A stretch of 19,925 nt of DNA from Patescibacteria group bacterium. GTDB taxonomy: Bacteria; Patescibacteriota; Minisyncoccia; UBA6257; 2-01-FULL-56-20. Where the stretch lies: NCBI GenBank assembly GCA_025054755.1, contig JANWZH010000006.1, forward strand, positions 1 to 19,925, in the 5' to 3' direction. The first letter of the stretch is position 1; each line of letters opens with the position of its first letter. Below the pieces are notes generated by a model that saw only the letters and a list, made by a program, of their open reading frames with translations, had not been told where the DNA came from and did no database searches. This document shows, piece by piece, positions 6,882 to 14,526 of this stretch. A program made the translations under genes and the position numbers.

Positions 6882-6896
6882 AAAATGTTTTATATT
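6868..6896 (+). promoter_or_regulatory. Promoter of the 49-residue basic protein gene
   Basis: TTGAAA (6868-6873), exactly 17 nt, TATATT (6891-6896). Predicted start is near 6903, giving a leader of about 25 nt that contains the SD at 6917-6924. This argues against the in-frame TTG at 6868 being a start. Confidence 0.6.
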
Positions 6897-6916
6897 TTTA
6901 GAAGTTTTTACCCTCG

Positions 6917-6924
6917 AAAGGAGG
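6917..6924 (+). promoter_or_regulatory. Strong Shine-Dalgarno sequence (AAAGGAGG)
   Basis: A full-length SD lies 3 nt before the ATG at 6928. It is the only strong SD in the window and fixes the start of this gene. The spacing is shorter than the usual 5-9 nt. Confidence 0.75.
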
Positions 6925-6927
6925 TTT

Positions 6928-7077
6928 ATGTCACCAAAACAAAAAAGGGAAAACTTAAAAACAAGGAAGAGGTGGAAATCTCTTCCTCGTGAACTTCGTG
7001 AAGAAATTAAAAATAATGGTTGGCATCCGCGCGACAAGCGTGGACAAACTAAGCCAAATGGTAATGGCGTTAAGTAA
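6928..7077 (+). CDS. 49-residue very basic protein of unknown function
   Basis: The product is 49 residues long and rich in Lys and Arg (KQKRENLKTRKRWK), with a helical middle (LPRELREEIKNNG) and a tail GWHPRDKRGQTKPNGNG. I do not recognise the family. The unit looks purpose-built: a near-consensus promoter, the only strong SD in the window, codons such as CGT and CTT that are richer in G+C than the neighbours, and a strong intrinsic terminator 13 nt after the stop. That suggests a well expressed single-gene message. The charge would suit binding RNA, DNA or the ribosome, but this is inference. The longer frame from TTG 6868 is rejected because it starts inside the promoter. Confidence 0.75.
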   Translation: MSPKQKRENLKTRKRWKSLPRELREEIKNNGWHPRDKRGQTKPNGNGVK

Positions 7078-7089
7078 TTTGTCGGGTGG

Positions 7090-7116
7090 GGCCGGTCTGA
7101 AGACCGGCCTTGTTCA
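7090..7116 (+). terminator. Strong intrinsic terminator after the 49-residue gene
   Basis: GGCCGGTCT (7090-7098) pairs perfectly with AGACCGGCC (7101-7109), closing on a TGAA-type turn, then TTGTTC and TTTT. It is one of the most G+C-rich stretches in the window and insulates the QNG1-tgt operon from upstream transcription. Confidence 0.8.
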
Positions 7117-7147
7117 TTTTGTAAGTTTATGATAAGAAAATATTATT

Positions 7148-8050
7148 ATGGTTAAATTACAAAATCTTTTAAATAATTCTAAAAAAGTTTTAAATTTTTT
7201 TAAATTTTTAAAAATTAACAAAAAGCAAATTAATTTTTTTTCTAAAGAAATTAAAAATAATAATTTACATTTTAAAGAATCTAAAGATTTTTTAAATTTA
7301 GATCCTATTTTTTATTTATTAATTGATAGTTTAAATTTTTGTTTTTGGAATTTTAATGATAATCAAATATTTAGTTATTTAAATAAATTTAATTCAGTAG
7401 CTTTAGCTTATAAAATAAAAGAAAATTTAAAATATGCTAATCCTAAATTTTTATATAAAAATTCTGAAAAATTTTATAAATTACTTTTAAAAAATACAAA
7501 GGGGAATCTTTTATTAGAAAAACAAAGAATTTTAATAATTAAACAAATTGGTAAATTTTTAATTAAAAATGATTTTTATAAAATTTTAAGTAATTTCAAT
7601 AATAAAGATGTTGATTTATTAGCCAATTTTCTAGTTAGAAATTTACCATATGTTTTTTTAGATGTTAGTTATAAAAATGGTTTTCAATTAAATTTTTTTA
7701 AAAAAATTAGATTATTAATTTCAGATTTAATTTCATTAGCTGGTTTTGAATTTAAAAATCAAAATAAACTTTTAATTTTTCCAGATTATGGTTTGCCAGC
7801 ATTATTTATTTATAAAAATATTATTGAATTAGATAAAAAATATTTAAATAAAATTTTAAATAAAAAAATTATTAAAAAAAATTCTGATTTAGAAATTGCA
7901 TTGCGTAGCGCAACTGTTGTCGTCGGATCGTTGATTAAAGAAAATTTTAAAGATTTGTTTTATAATCAAATTGATAGATTGCTTTGGATTTTTTATGAAC
8001 GCAATAAAAACAAAATAATTCATCATCGAACATTAACCAGATTTTATTAA
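7148..8050 (+). CDS. Queuosine 5'-phosphate N-glycosidase/hydrolase (QNG1, DUF2419)
   Basis: The 300-residue protein matches the queuosine salvage family (human C9orf64/QNG1). Visible family blocks are LIDSLNFCFW (58-67), the FFKKIRLLISDL segment (183-194), FPDYGLP (211-217), LEIALRSATV (248-257), DRLLW (276-280) and the terminal HHRTLTRFY (292-300). QNG1 enzymes release the base queuine from queuosine 5'-monophosphate. D213 in FPDY is a candidate active-site residue. The match spans the whole protein and length is normal. The tgt gene begins 15 bp downstream, which strongly supports a queuine function. Base composition is even more A+T-rich than the ribosomal genes (many AAA, TTT, ATT codons). 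Bacterial members of this mainly eukaryotic family are known but not common. Confidence 0.85.
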   Translation: MVKLQNLLNNSKKVLNFFKFLKINKKQINFFSKEIKNNNLHFKESKDFLNLDPIFYLLIDSLNFCFWNFNDNQIFSYLNKFNSVALAYKIKENLKYANPKFLYKNSEKFYKLLLKNTKGNLLLEKQRILIIKQIGKFLIKNDFYKILSNFNNKDVDLLANFLVRNLPYVFLDVSYKNGFQLNFFKKIRLLISDLISLAGFEFKNQNKLLIFPDYGLPALFIYKNIIELDKKYLNKILNKKIIKKNSDLEIALRSATVVVGSLIKENFKDLFYNQIDRLLWIFYERNKNKIIHHRTLTRFY

Positions 8051-8065
8051 AAATTTTATTAAAAA

Positions 8066-9250
8066 ATGTTTAATTTTCAAATAATTAAAAAATCAAAAAA
8101 AAGCTTAGCAAGAATTGGTAAAATTAAAACGCCTCATGGCGAAATTATAACTCCGGCTTTTTTGCCTGTTGCTACTTTGGGAGTAATTAAGGGTGGTTTA
8201 ACTTTTAATGAATTTTTATCTACAGGAGTTCAAGCTCAAATAACAAACTCTTTTCATTTTTTAGATTTGGATTATATTGATGTTATTTTTAAGGCTGGTG
8301 GTTTGCATAAATTTTTTAACTTTTCAAAGCCAATTTTTACTGATTCTGGTGGATTTCAGATTTTTAGTTTAGGAAGAGGTAATGAGTTTGGCTTAGGCAA
8401 AATAGCTTCAATTTTCCCAGAAGAACAAAAGAAAAAATCAAAAAATCAATTAAAAAGTTTGCAAAAAAGAAATAATTTAATTAAAAAAATTAGTGAAGAA
8501 GGGGTTTGGTTTTTATCTCCTCGTAATGGCAGATTAATTGATTTGACTCCAGAAAAAGCTTTTGATGTTCAAAATAAATTAGGAGCAGATTTTATTTATG
8601 TTTTAGATGTTTGTGGTACTCCTCTTGATGATTATTTTTTAACTCAAAAAGAATTAGAAATTTCTCATCAATGGTTTAATAGATTTATAGCTCAATATAA
8701 AAAAATAAAAAATATAGAAAATAAACAACAAATTTTTGGTATTATTCAAGGCGGTTTATTTGATGATTTAAGATTAAAATCAGCTGAGTTTGTAAATAAT
8801 TTAGATGTTTTTGGAATTGCTATTGGTGGAGCGCTTGGCAAAAATAAAAAAGACATGTTTAAAATTTTAAAAGTTATTAATAAAAAAATAGATTTTAATA
8901 GACCTCATCATTTATTGGGAATAGGAAGTTTATCTGATTTAGAAAATTTAATTAAACAAGGTATTGATTTGTTTGATTGTGTGTTGCCAACTAGAATGGC
9001 TCGTCATGGTATGGCTTTAATTAAAAGGGGATTTATTGATATTGTTCGTAAAAAATATCAAAAAAAATTTGAGCCAATAGATAAAGATTGTGATTGTTTT
9101 ACATGTAAAAATTATAATTTAGCACAAATTTATTTTTTATTTAAGGCCAAAGAGCTTTTGGCTGGTCATTTGCTTACTATTCATAATTTATATTTTTTTG
9201 AAAAAGTATTACAAAATATTCGAAATAAAATTTTAAGCAATAAAATTTAA
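8066..9250 (+). CDS. tgt: tRNA-guanine transglycosylase
   Basis: The 394-residue enzyme exchanges guanine 34 of GUN-anticodon tRNAs for a queuine-type base. Visible features are DSGGFQ (93-98), D181 with C183, GIIQGG (225-230), the nucleophile D304 in DLFDCVLPTR (301-310), and a zinc site from C342, C344, C347 and H373. By-eye alignment with Zymomonas Tgt puts AIGGALGKN (252-260) over the usual GGLAVGE, so the Val233 position is Gly and the Glu235 position is Asn. Gly at the first is found in eukaryotic, queuine-using enzymes; loss of the Glu that contacts the preQ1 aminomethyl group points the same way. A Lys-rich insert at about 105-140 lengthens the loop after DSGGFQ. Co-transcribed with QNG1. 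Confidence 0.93.
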   Translation: MFNFQIIKKSKKSLARIGKIKTPHGEIITPAFLPVATLGVIKGGLTFNEFLSTGVQAQITNSFHFLDLDYIDVIFKAGGLHKFFNFSKPIFTDSGGFQIFSLGRGNEFGLGKIASIFPEEQKKKSKNQLKSLQKRNNLIKKISEEGVWFLSPRNGRLIDLTPEKAFDVQNKLGADFIYVLDVCGTPLDDYFLTQKELEISHQWFNRFIAQYKKIKNIENKQQIFGIIQGGLFDDLRLKSAEFVNNLDVFGIAIGGALGKNKKDMFKILKVINKKIDFNRPHHLLGIGSLSDLENLIKQGIDLFDCVLPTRMARHGMALIKRGFIDIVRKKYQKKFEPIDKDCDCFTCKNYNLAQIYFLFKAKELLAGHLLTIHNLYFFEKVLQNIRNKILSNKI

Positions 9251-9261
9251 ATATAATAAAC

Positions 9262-9288
9262 TTGATTTTTATAAGTATTTAATATAAT
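9262..9288 (+). promoter_or_regulatory. Promoter of rpsP
   Basis: TTGATT (9262-9267), 15 nt, TATAAT (9283-9288), then 11 nt to the ATG at 9300. The leader would be about 3-5 nt. The short spacer is a weakness; reading the -35 as CTTGAT gives 16 nt. Confidence 0.45.
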
Positions 9289-9299
9289 ATTTGAATGTT

Positions 9300-9680
9300 A
9301 TGTTAGCTATAAGATTTAAAAAAGTAGGAAGAAAACATCAAATTTCTTTTAGAATTGTTGTTGCTGAAAAGCGTTCTAAAAGAGATGGTAAAAATGTAGA
9401 AGATATTGGTTTTTATAATCCAACATCTAAAGAGTTTGGTATTAAAAAAGAAAGACTTGATTACTGGTTAAAAAATGGAGCAAAACCAACTCCAACCGTA
9501 CATAATTTGCTAATTAAAAAACAATTAATTTCTGGTAAAAAAATTAGGATTAAGACTAAAACAAAAAATAATAATCAAAATCAAGCTCAAGTTGATAATT
9601 CTTCCAATCAAGAAAATCAATCAATTGAAAATTCTAATAATCAAATAAATCAAGAACCTAATACAGAAAATAATGCTTAA
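9300..9680 (+). CDS. rpsP: 30S ribosomal protein S16 with Asn/Gln-rich tail
   Basis: The first ~85 residues are a standard bS16 (MLAIRFKKVGRKHQISFRIV, KRSKRDG, IGFYNP, DYWLKNGAKPTPTV), an assembly protein of the 30S body. The ATG at 9300 gives the family start MLxIR; the in-frame TTG at 9291 would add three residues and sits too near the -10 box. After a basic stretch (KKIRIKTKTK) the protein continues for about 37 residues made mainly of Asn, Gln, Glu and Ser, absent from ordinary ~80-90 residue S16. Its length is 126 residues. The tail is low complexity and probably disordered. Confidence 0.95.
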   Translation: MLAIRFKKVGRKHQISFRIVVAEKRSKRDGKNVEDIGFYNPTSKEFGIKKERLDYWLKNGAKPTPTVHNLLIKKQLISGKKIRIKTKTKNNNQNQAQVDNSSNQENQSIENSNNQINQEPNTENNA

Positions 9681-9696
9681 TTTTAATGATTTAATT

Positions 9697-9725
9697 TTGA
9701 CAAATTATCTTTTTTTGTTTAAAAT
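9697..9725 (+). promoter_or_regulatory. Near-consensus promoter of the str operon
   Basis: TTGACA (9697-9702), exactly 17 nt, TAAAAT (9720-9725). Predicted start is near 9732, inside the 5' arm of the hairpin at 9730-9750. It drives rpsL and probably rpsG-fusA, with a leader of about 46 nt. Confidence 0.65.
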
Positions 9726-9729
9726 TTTT

Positions 9730-9752
9730 AAAACGCTAAAATAGCGTTTTTA
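9730..9752 (+). terminator. Hairpin between rpsP and rpsL (terminator and/or 5'-end hairpin)
   Basis: AAAACGCTA (9730-9738) pairs with TAGCGTTTT (9742-9750) around AAA, followed by a T-rich run. It can terminate rpsP transcription. It also coincides with the predicted start of the rpsL transcript, so the same stem would form the 5' end of that mRNA. Confidence 0.6.
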
Positions 9753-9777
9753 TATTTGAATAAAATCGAGTAAAAAT

Positions 9778-10191
9778 ATGCCAACTATAAATCAATTAAT
9801 TAAAAAAAATAGAGAAAAAATAAAAGAAAAAAGCAAATCTCCTGCCTTGTCTTTTTATTTTAACACTATTCAAAATAGACCAGTTTATTCTTCTTCTCCA
9901 TTTAAAAGGGGAACTTGTTTAAAGGTTTTTACTACGACTCCTAAAAAGCCAAATTCAGCTTTAAGAAAAGTTGCTAGAGTTCGTTTAACTAATGGAGCTG
10001 AAATTACAGCTTACATTCCTGGAGAAGGACATAATTTACAAGAACATTCTATTGTTTTAGTAAGAGGAGGAAGAGTTAAAGACTTGCCTGGTGTAAGATA
10101 TCATATTGTTCGCGGAGTATATGATACAGCTGGCGTTGAAGGACGAAAACAACAAAGGTCTAAATATGGCACTAAGAAAAATAAATCATAA
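9778..10191 (+). CDS. rpsL: 30S ribosomal protein S12
   Basis: Decoding-centre protein uS12. The core is unmistakable: [19 protein letters not shown] (about 52-70), [14 protein letters not shown] and [13 protein letters not shown]. The lysines and prolines at the classic streptomycin-resistance sites look wild type. At 137 residues it is longer than the usual ~124 because about 13 extra residues ([15 protein letters not shown] region, 25-39) sit between SPAL and the KRGTC segment, replacing the usual short QGCPQ. I recall similar insertions in Patescibacteria S12. First gene of the str operon, 9 nt upstream of rpsG. No SD; the leader begins with a hairpin. Confidence 0.97.
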   Translation: MPTINQLIKKNREKIKEKSKSPALSFYFNTIQNRPVYSSSPFKRGTCLKVFTTTPKKPNSALRKVARVRLTNGAEITAYIPGEGHNLQEHSIVLVRGGRVKDLPGVRYHIVRGVYDTAGVEGRKQQRSKYGTKKNKS

Positions 10192-10200
10192 TAAATAAAA

Positions 10201-10674
10201 ATGCGTAGAAAAAGAAATTATAAAAGAGAACATAAACCAGATGCTATTTACAATAGAGTTGATATTGGCAGATTTATTAATTATTTAATGAAAGATGGCA
10301 AAAAATCAATTGCTGAAAAAAACTTATATAAGGCATTTGAATTAATCCAAAAAGAAACAGGCGAAGATCCAGTTAAAGTTTTTGAAAAAGCTATTGCTAA
10401 TGCTTCGCCATTATTGGAAGTTGTTTCTAGAAGAATTGGTGGGGCAAGCTATCAAATTCCAGTTGAAGTTAGATCAGAAAGAAAATTTGTTTTAGGAGCA
10501 AAGTGGATTATTGCAGCTAGTCGTGAAAAAAAAGGAAAACCAATGTATATGAAATTAGCTGAAGAATTAATTTTGGCCTCTAAAAACGAAGGAGGAGCAG
10601 TTAAGAAAAAACAAGATATGCATAAGGTTGCAGAAGCTAATCGTGCCTTTGCTCATTTTTTAAAAACTAATTAA
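10201..10674 (+). CDS. rpsG: 30S ribosomal protein S7
   Basis: The 157-residue uS7 nucleates the 30S head and lies near the E-site tRNA. Recognised by the basic start (MRRKRNYKREHKPD), the RFINYLMKDGKKSIAEK segment, the PLLEVVSRRIGGASYQIP block and the C-terminal HKVAEANRAFAHF helix. Length is normal for bacteria. It lies 9 nt behind rpsL and 37 nt ahead of fusA, in the standard str order, with no SD in front and no sign of an internal promoter. Confidence 0.97.
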   Translation: MRRKRNYKREHKPDAIYNRVDIGRFINYLMKDGKKSIAEKNLYKAFELIQKETGEDPVKVFEKAIANASPLLEVVSRRIGGASYQIPVEVRSERKFVLGAKWIIAASREKKGKPMYMKLAEELILASKNEGGAVKKKQDMHKVAEANRAFAHFLKTN

Positions 10675-10711
10675 ATTTAAAATTATGGTCAATTAATTAT
10701 TATTTAAAATT

Positions 10712-12817
10712 ATGCCAAGACTATATTCTTTAGAAAAAACAAGAAATATTGGAATTATAGCTCATATTGATGCTGGTAAAACAACTACTTCAGAAAGAGT
10801 TTTATTTTATACTGGTGTTTCTCATAAAATTGGTGAAGTTCATGAGGGAACTGCAATTATGGACTGGATGGAACAAGAACGTGAAAGAGGTATAACTATT
10901 ACTTCAGCAGCTACAACTTGTTTTTGGATACCTACCAGAGACAAAGGCAATAAAGAAAGAGAGCATAGAATTAATTTAATTGATACTCCTGGGCATATTG
11001 ATTTTACTGTCGAGGTTAAAAGATCGTTAAGAGTTTTAGATGGAGCTGTTGTTGTTTTTGATGGTGTGGCTGGAGTTGAGCCTCAGTCTGAAACTAATTG
11101 GAGATATGCTGATGAATATAATGTTCCAAGAATTTGTTTTATAAATAAATTAGATAGGATGGGCGCTGATTTTGAAAAAGCTTTAAATTCTATTTATGAA
11201 AGGTTAACCCCTAATGCTTTACCTTTACAATTACCAATAGGATCTGAAAGTAATTTTTCAGCAATTATTGATTTATTGGAAAATAAAGCTTTTGAATTTC
11301 AAGGTGATCATGGAGAAAGAATAGTAGAAATAGCTATTCCAGATAATTTAAAAGAAAAAGTTAATGAATATCGTCATAAAATTATTGAAAAAATAGTTGA
11401 TACAGATGATCAATTATTAAATAAATATTTAGAAGGACAAGAAATTTCAATCGAAGAATTAAGGCAAGCTTTAAGAAAAGCTACTTTAGCTAATAAATTA
11501 GTTCCAGTTCTTTGTGGTTCTTCTTTAAAAAATAAAGGAGTTCAATTTGTTTTAGATGCAGTAGTTGATTATTTGCCAAGTCCAGTAGATTTGCCACCTA
11601 TAAAAGGTAATCATCCAAAAACTGGAGAGGTAATTTATAGAAAAGCATCAGACAATGAGCCATTTACAGCTTTGGCTTTTAAAATTGCAAGCGATCCTTA
11701 TGTTGGTTCTTTAACTTATTTTAGAAATTATGCTGGAGTTATTAAAAGAGGTTCTTATATTTTAAACGCTACTAAAGGTGAACAAGAAAGAATAGGAAGA
11801 ATTTTAAGAATGCATGCTAATCAGCGCGAAGAGGTAGAAGAGGTTTATGCTGGAGAAATTGCAGCAATTGTTGGATTAAAAAATACAACAACTGGAGATA
11901 CTTTATGCGATCCAAATAACCCAATTGTTTTAGAAAAAATAACATTTCCTGAGCCAGTTATTGGCATTAAGATTGAGCCAAAAACAAAAGCTGATCAGGA
12001 AAAAATGGGCTTAGCCTTAAAGAAATTAGCAGAAGAGGACCCAACGTTTAGAGTAAAAGGAGACGAAGAAACAGGAGAAACAATTATTCAAGGAATGGGT
12101 GAATTACATTTAGAAATTATTGTTGATAGAATGAAACGTGAATTTAATGTTGAAGCTAATGTTGGCCGTCCTCAAGTCGCTTATAAAGAAACTATTTTGT
12201 CTGAATCTCAAGCTGAAGGTAAATATATTCGTCAGAGCGGTGGTCGTGGTCAGTATGGTCACGTTTGGTTAAAAATTAAACCACTAGAAAGAGGAAAAGG
12301 ATTTGTTTTTATTGACGCAATTAAAGGTGGAATTATTCCATCTGAATTTATTCCAGCTGTTGAAAAAGGAGTTAAAGAAGCAATGGATAAAGGAATTATT
12401 GCTGGCTACCCCGTTGTTGATGTTGAAGTTACATTATACGATGGATCTTTTCATGAAGTTGACTCATCAGAATTAGCTTTCAAAATTGCTGGTTCTATTG
12501 CTTTTCAAGAAGCAGCTCGTAATGCTAAGCCAGTTTTACTTGAGCCGATTATGAAAGTTCAAGTTACAATTCCTCAAGAATTTATGGGAGAAATTACTGG
12601 GGATTTAAATTCTAGAAGAGGGAAAATTGAGGCTTTAAATGATAGGATGAACGCCAAAGTAATTGATGCTAAAGTGCCTTTAGCTGAAATGTTTGGTTAT
12701 GCAACACAACTTCGTTCTTTAACTCAGGGCAGAGGAACATTTACAATGGAATTTAGTCATTATGAAATTGTCCCAACAAATATTTCCCAATTAATAATTG
12801 AAGGTAAGAAAAAATAA
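10712..12817 (+). CDS. fusA: Elongation factor G
   Basis: The 701-residue translational GTPase drives translocation and, with ribosome recycling factor, recycling. G-domain motifs are AHIDAGKT (17-24), the switch I stretch [14 protein letters not shown] (56-69), DTPGH (91-95) and NKLD (145-148). Domains II-V follow at full length, including the domain IV loop [12 protein letters not shown] with its YGHV core and the C-terminal [19 protein letters not shown] block. Nothing is missing. No SD is visible upstream. It is followed by a 151-nt gap with its own promoter for tuf. Confidence 0.98.
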   Translation: MPRLYSLEKTRNIGIIAHIDAGKTTTSERVLFYTGVSHKIGEVHEGTAIMDWMEQERERGITITSAATTCFWIPTRDKGNKEREHRINLIDTPGHIDFTVEVKRSLRVLDGAVVVFDGVAGVEPQSETNWRYADEYNVPRICFINKLDRMGADFEKALNSIYERLTPNALPLQLPIGSESNFSAIIDLLENKAFEFQGDHGERIVEIAIPDNLKEKVNEYRHKIIEKIVDTDDQLLNKYLEGQEISIEELRQALRKATLANKLVPVLCGSSLKNKGVQFVLDAVVDYLPSPVDLPPIKGNHPKTGEVIYRKASDNEPFTALAFKIASDPYVGSLTYFRNYAGVIKRGSYILNATKGEQERIGRILRMHANQREEVEEVYAGEIAAIVGLKNTTTGDTLCDPNNPIVLEKITFPEPVIGIKIEPKTKADQEKMGLALKKLAEEDPTFRVKGDEETGETIIQGMGELHLEIIVDRMKREFNVEANVGRPQVAYKETILSESQAEGKYIRQSGGRGQYGHVWLKIKPLERGKGFVFIDAIKGGIIPSEFIPAVEKGVKEAMDKGIIAGYPVVDVEVTLYDGSFHEVDSSELAFKIAGSIAFQEAARNAKPVLLEPIMKVQVTIPQEFMGEITGDLNSRRGKIEALNDRMNAKVIDAKVPLAEMFGYATQLRSLTQGRGTFTMEFSHYEIVPTNISQLIIEGKKK

Positions 12818-12882
12818 AGTTTTTAAATTTATCATAGTATTTAAAAGTAGTAGTTGAAATTAATATTATTAATATTTTATTA

Positions 12883-12910
12883 TTGACATTTTTATTTAAT
12901 TAAGTAAAAT
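12883..12910 (+). promoter_or_regulatory. Near-consensus promoter of tuf
   Basis: TTGACA (12883-12888), 16 nt, TAAAAT (12905-12910). Predicted start is near 12917, leaving a leader of about 52 nt with no SD and only weak A+T self-complementarity. It allows tuf to be expressed above fusA. Confidence 0.65.
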
Positions 12911-12968
12911 TTATTTATATTTCAAAAAACTTGGTCGAAAATTTATATTAATAAAATTTTACAAAACT

Positions 12969-14168
12969 ATGGCAGAAAAAGAAAAATTTGTACGTGGAAA
13001 ACCGCATGTTAATGTAGGAACCATTGGTCATGTTGATCATGGCAAAACTACGTTAACCGCAGCAATTACACACGTTTTACATATGAAAGGTCTTGCTAAA
13101 AAAGAAGAATCAGTTGATCAGATTGATAATGCTCCTGAAGAAAAAGCAAGAGGTATTACTATTGCTTTACACCATTCAGAGTATGAATCTGAAAAACGTC
13201 ATTATGCTCATATTGATGCTCCAGGGCATGCTGACTATATTAAAAACATGATCACTGGCGCAGCTCAAATGGATGGTGCTATTTTAGTTGTTGCTGCAAC
13301 AGATGGTCCAATGCCTCAAACAAGAGAACACGTTTTGTTAGCTAGACAAGTTGGTGTTCCAGCAATGGTTGTTTTCTTAAATAAGGTTGATATGGTTGAT
13401 GATCCAGAGCTTGTTGATTTAGTTGAATCGGAAGTAAGAGAATTACTTAAAAAATATGAATTTCCTGGAGATGAAGTTCCAATTATTCGTGGTTCAGCTC
13501 TTAAAGCTTTAAATGCTCCATCATGGGATCATCCAGATGCTAAATGCATTTTAGATTTAGTTGAAGCATTAGATAATTATATTCCAGAGCCAGTTCGCGA
13601 TTTAGATAAACCATTTCTTATGCCAATTGAAGATATTTTTTCAATTGAGGGAAGAGGAACTGTTGTAACTGGAAAAATTGAAAGAGGCAAAATTAAACTT
13701 AATGAAGAAGTTGAGATTGTTGGCTTAAGGCCAACTCAAAAAACTGTTGTAACTGGCATTGAAATGTTTCAAAAAATATTAGATGAAGGATTGGCCGGAG
13801 ATAATGTTGGTATTCTCTTAAGAGGATTAAAGAAAGAAGATGTTGAAAGAGGTCAAGTTGTTTCAAAGCCTGGAAGTGTTACTCCTCATACTGATTTTGA
13901 ATGCGAAGTTTATGTATTATCAAAAGAAGAAGGAGGAAGACACACTCCATTTTTCAAAGGATATAAACCACAATTTTATATTAGAACAACTGATGTAACT
14001 GGTGAAGTTATTTTGCCAGAAGGAATGGAAATGGTTATGCCAGGAGACACTGTAAAACTTAATGTTAAACTTATTTCTCCAGTAGCTCTGGAAGAAAAAC
14101 AAAGATTTGCTATTCGTGAAGGAGGAAAAACAGTTGGAGCTGGTGTTGTTACTAAAATAATTAAATAA
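12969..14168 (+). CDS. tuf: Elongation factor Tu
   Basis: The 399-residue GTPase carries aminoacyl-tRNA to the ribosome. G motifs are GHVDHGKT (20-27), switch [14 protein letters not shown] (60-72) with the Mg-coordinating T64, DAPGH (83-87) with catalytic H87, NKVD (138-141) and GSAL (175-178). Domains II and III are complete, ending [10 protein letters not shown]. The third G motif reads DAPGH rather than the usual DCPGH, and the residues after GITI in switch I differ from the common NTSHVEY form; both are tolerated positions. It has its own promoter. rpsJ follows 28 nt downstream, probably co-transcribed. Confidence 0.98.
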   Translation: MAEKEKFVRGKPHVNVGTIGHVDHGKTTLTAAITHVLHMKGLAKKEESVDQIDNAPEEKARGITIALHHSEYESEKRHYAHIDAPGHADYIKNMITGAAQMDGAILVVAATDGPMPQTREHVLLARQVGVPAMVVFLNKVDMVDDPELVDLVESEVRELLKKYEFPGDEVPIIRGSALKALNAPSWDHPDAKCILDLVEALDNYIPEPVRDLDKPFLMPIEDIFSIEGRGTVVTGKIERGKIKLNEEVEIVGLRPTQKTVVTGIEMFQKILDEGLAGDNVGILLRGLKKEDVERGQVVSKPGSVTPHTDFECEVYVLSKEEGGRHTPFFKGYKPQFYIRTTDVTGEVILPEGMEMVMPGDTVKLNVKLISPVALEEKQRFAIREGGKTVGAGVVTKIIK

Positions 14169-14196
14169 AATAATTAAATAATTAGAAATCAAAGTT

Positions 14197-14526
14197 ATGT
14201 CTGAAAAAAATAGTGAAGTTATTCAAAAGTTAAGATTGAAAATTAAAGCTTATGATCATAAGTTAATTGATAATTCCACACATCAAATTATTGAAACCAT
14301 TGAAAGAAATGATGCGAAGTTTATTGGTCCAATTCCTTTGCCAGTAGAAATTAGAAGATATACTATTAATCGATCAACATTTGTTCATAAAAATTCTAGA
14401 GAACAGTTTGAGTTTAGGATTCATAAAAGATTAATTGATATCTTAAATCCTAATCAAAAAATTGTTGATGCTTTATCTCATTTAACTTTACCAGCTGGAG
14501 TTGATGTAGAGATTAAAATGATTTAA
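14197..14526 (+). CDS. rpsJ: 30S ribosomal protein S10
   Basis: The 109-residue uS10 has LRLKIKAYDHKLID near the start, IPLPVEIRRYTINRS in the middle, and EQFEFRIHKRLIDI with LPAGVDVEIKM at the end. It is a 30S head protein and, in other bacteria, also NusE. Here it ends the tuf transcript instead of leading an S10 operon: the usual rplC-rplD genes do not follow. Its TAA overlaps the ATG of the phosphoesterase gene (TAATG), so the two are translationally linked. Confidence 0.97.
   Translation: MSEKNSEVIQKLRLKIKAYDHKLIDNSTHQIIETIERNDAKFIGPIPLPVEIRRYTINRSTFVHKNSREQFEFRIHKRLIDILNPNQKIVDALSHLTLPAGVDVEIKMI

Noticed and set aside
6868..6927. Longer start (TTG) for the 49-residue gene
   Set aside because: The TTG is part of the -35 box, and the strong SD points to ATG 6928.
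7901..7913. TTGCG-TAG-CGCAA palindrome in the QNG1 gene
   Set aside because: Only 5 bp, and it encodes the conserved ALRSAT motif; probably a by-product of coding.
9291..9299. TTG start for rpsP
   Set aside because: The family begins MLxIR, which the ATG at 9300 gives exactly.
12906..12960. Inverted A+T repeat in the tuf leader as a riboswitch or attenuator
   Set aside because: The pairing is imperfect and A+T-only; no consistent structure could be drawn.
13920..14192. Minus-strand open frame over the end of tuf
   Set aside because: Ser/Phe/Asn-rich shadow of a highly conserved gene.
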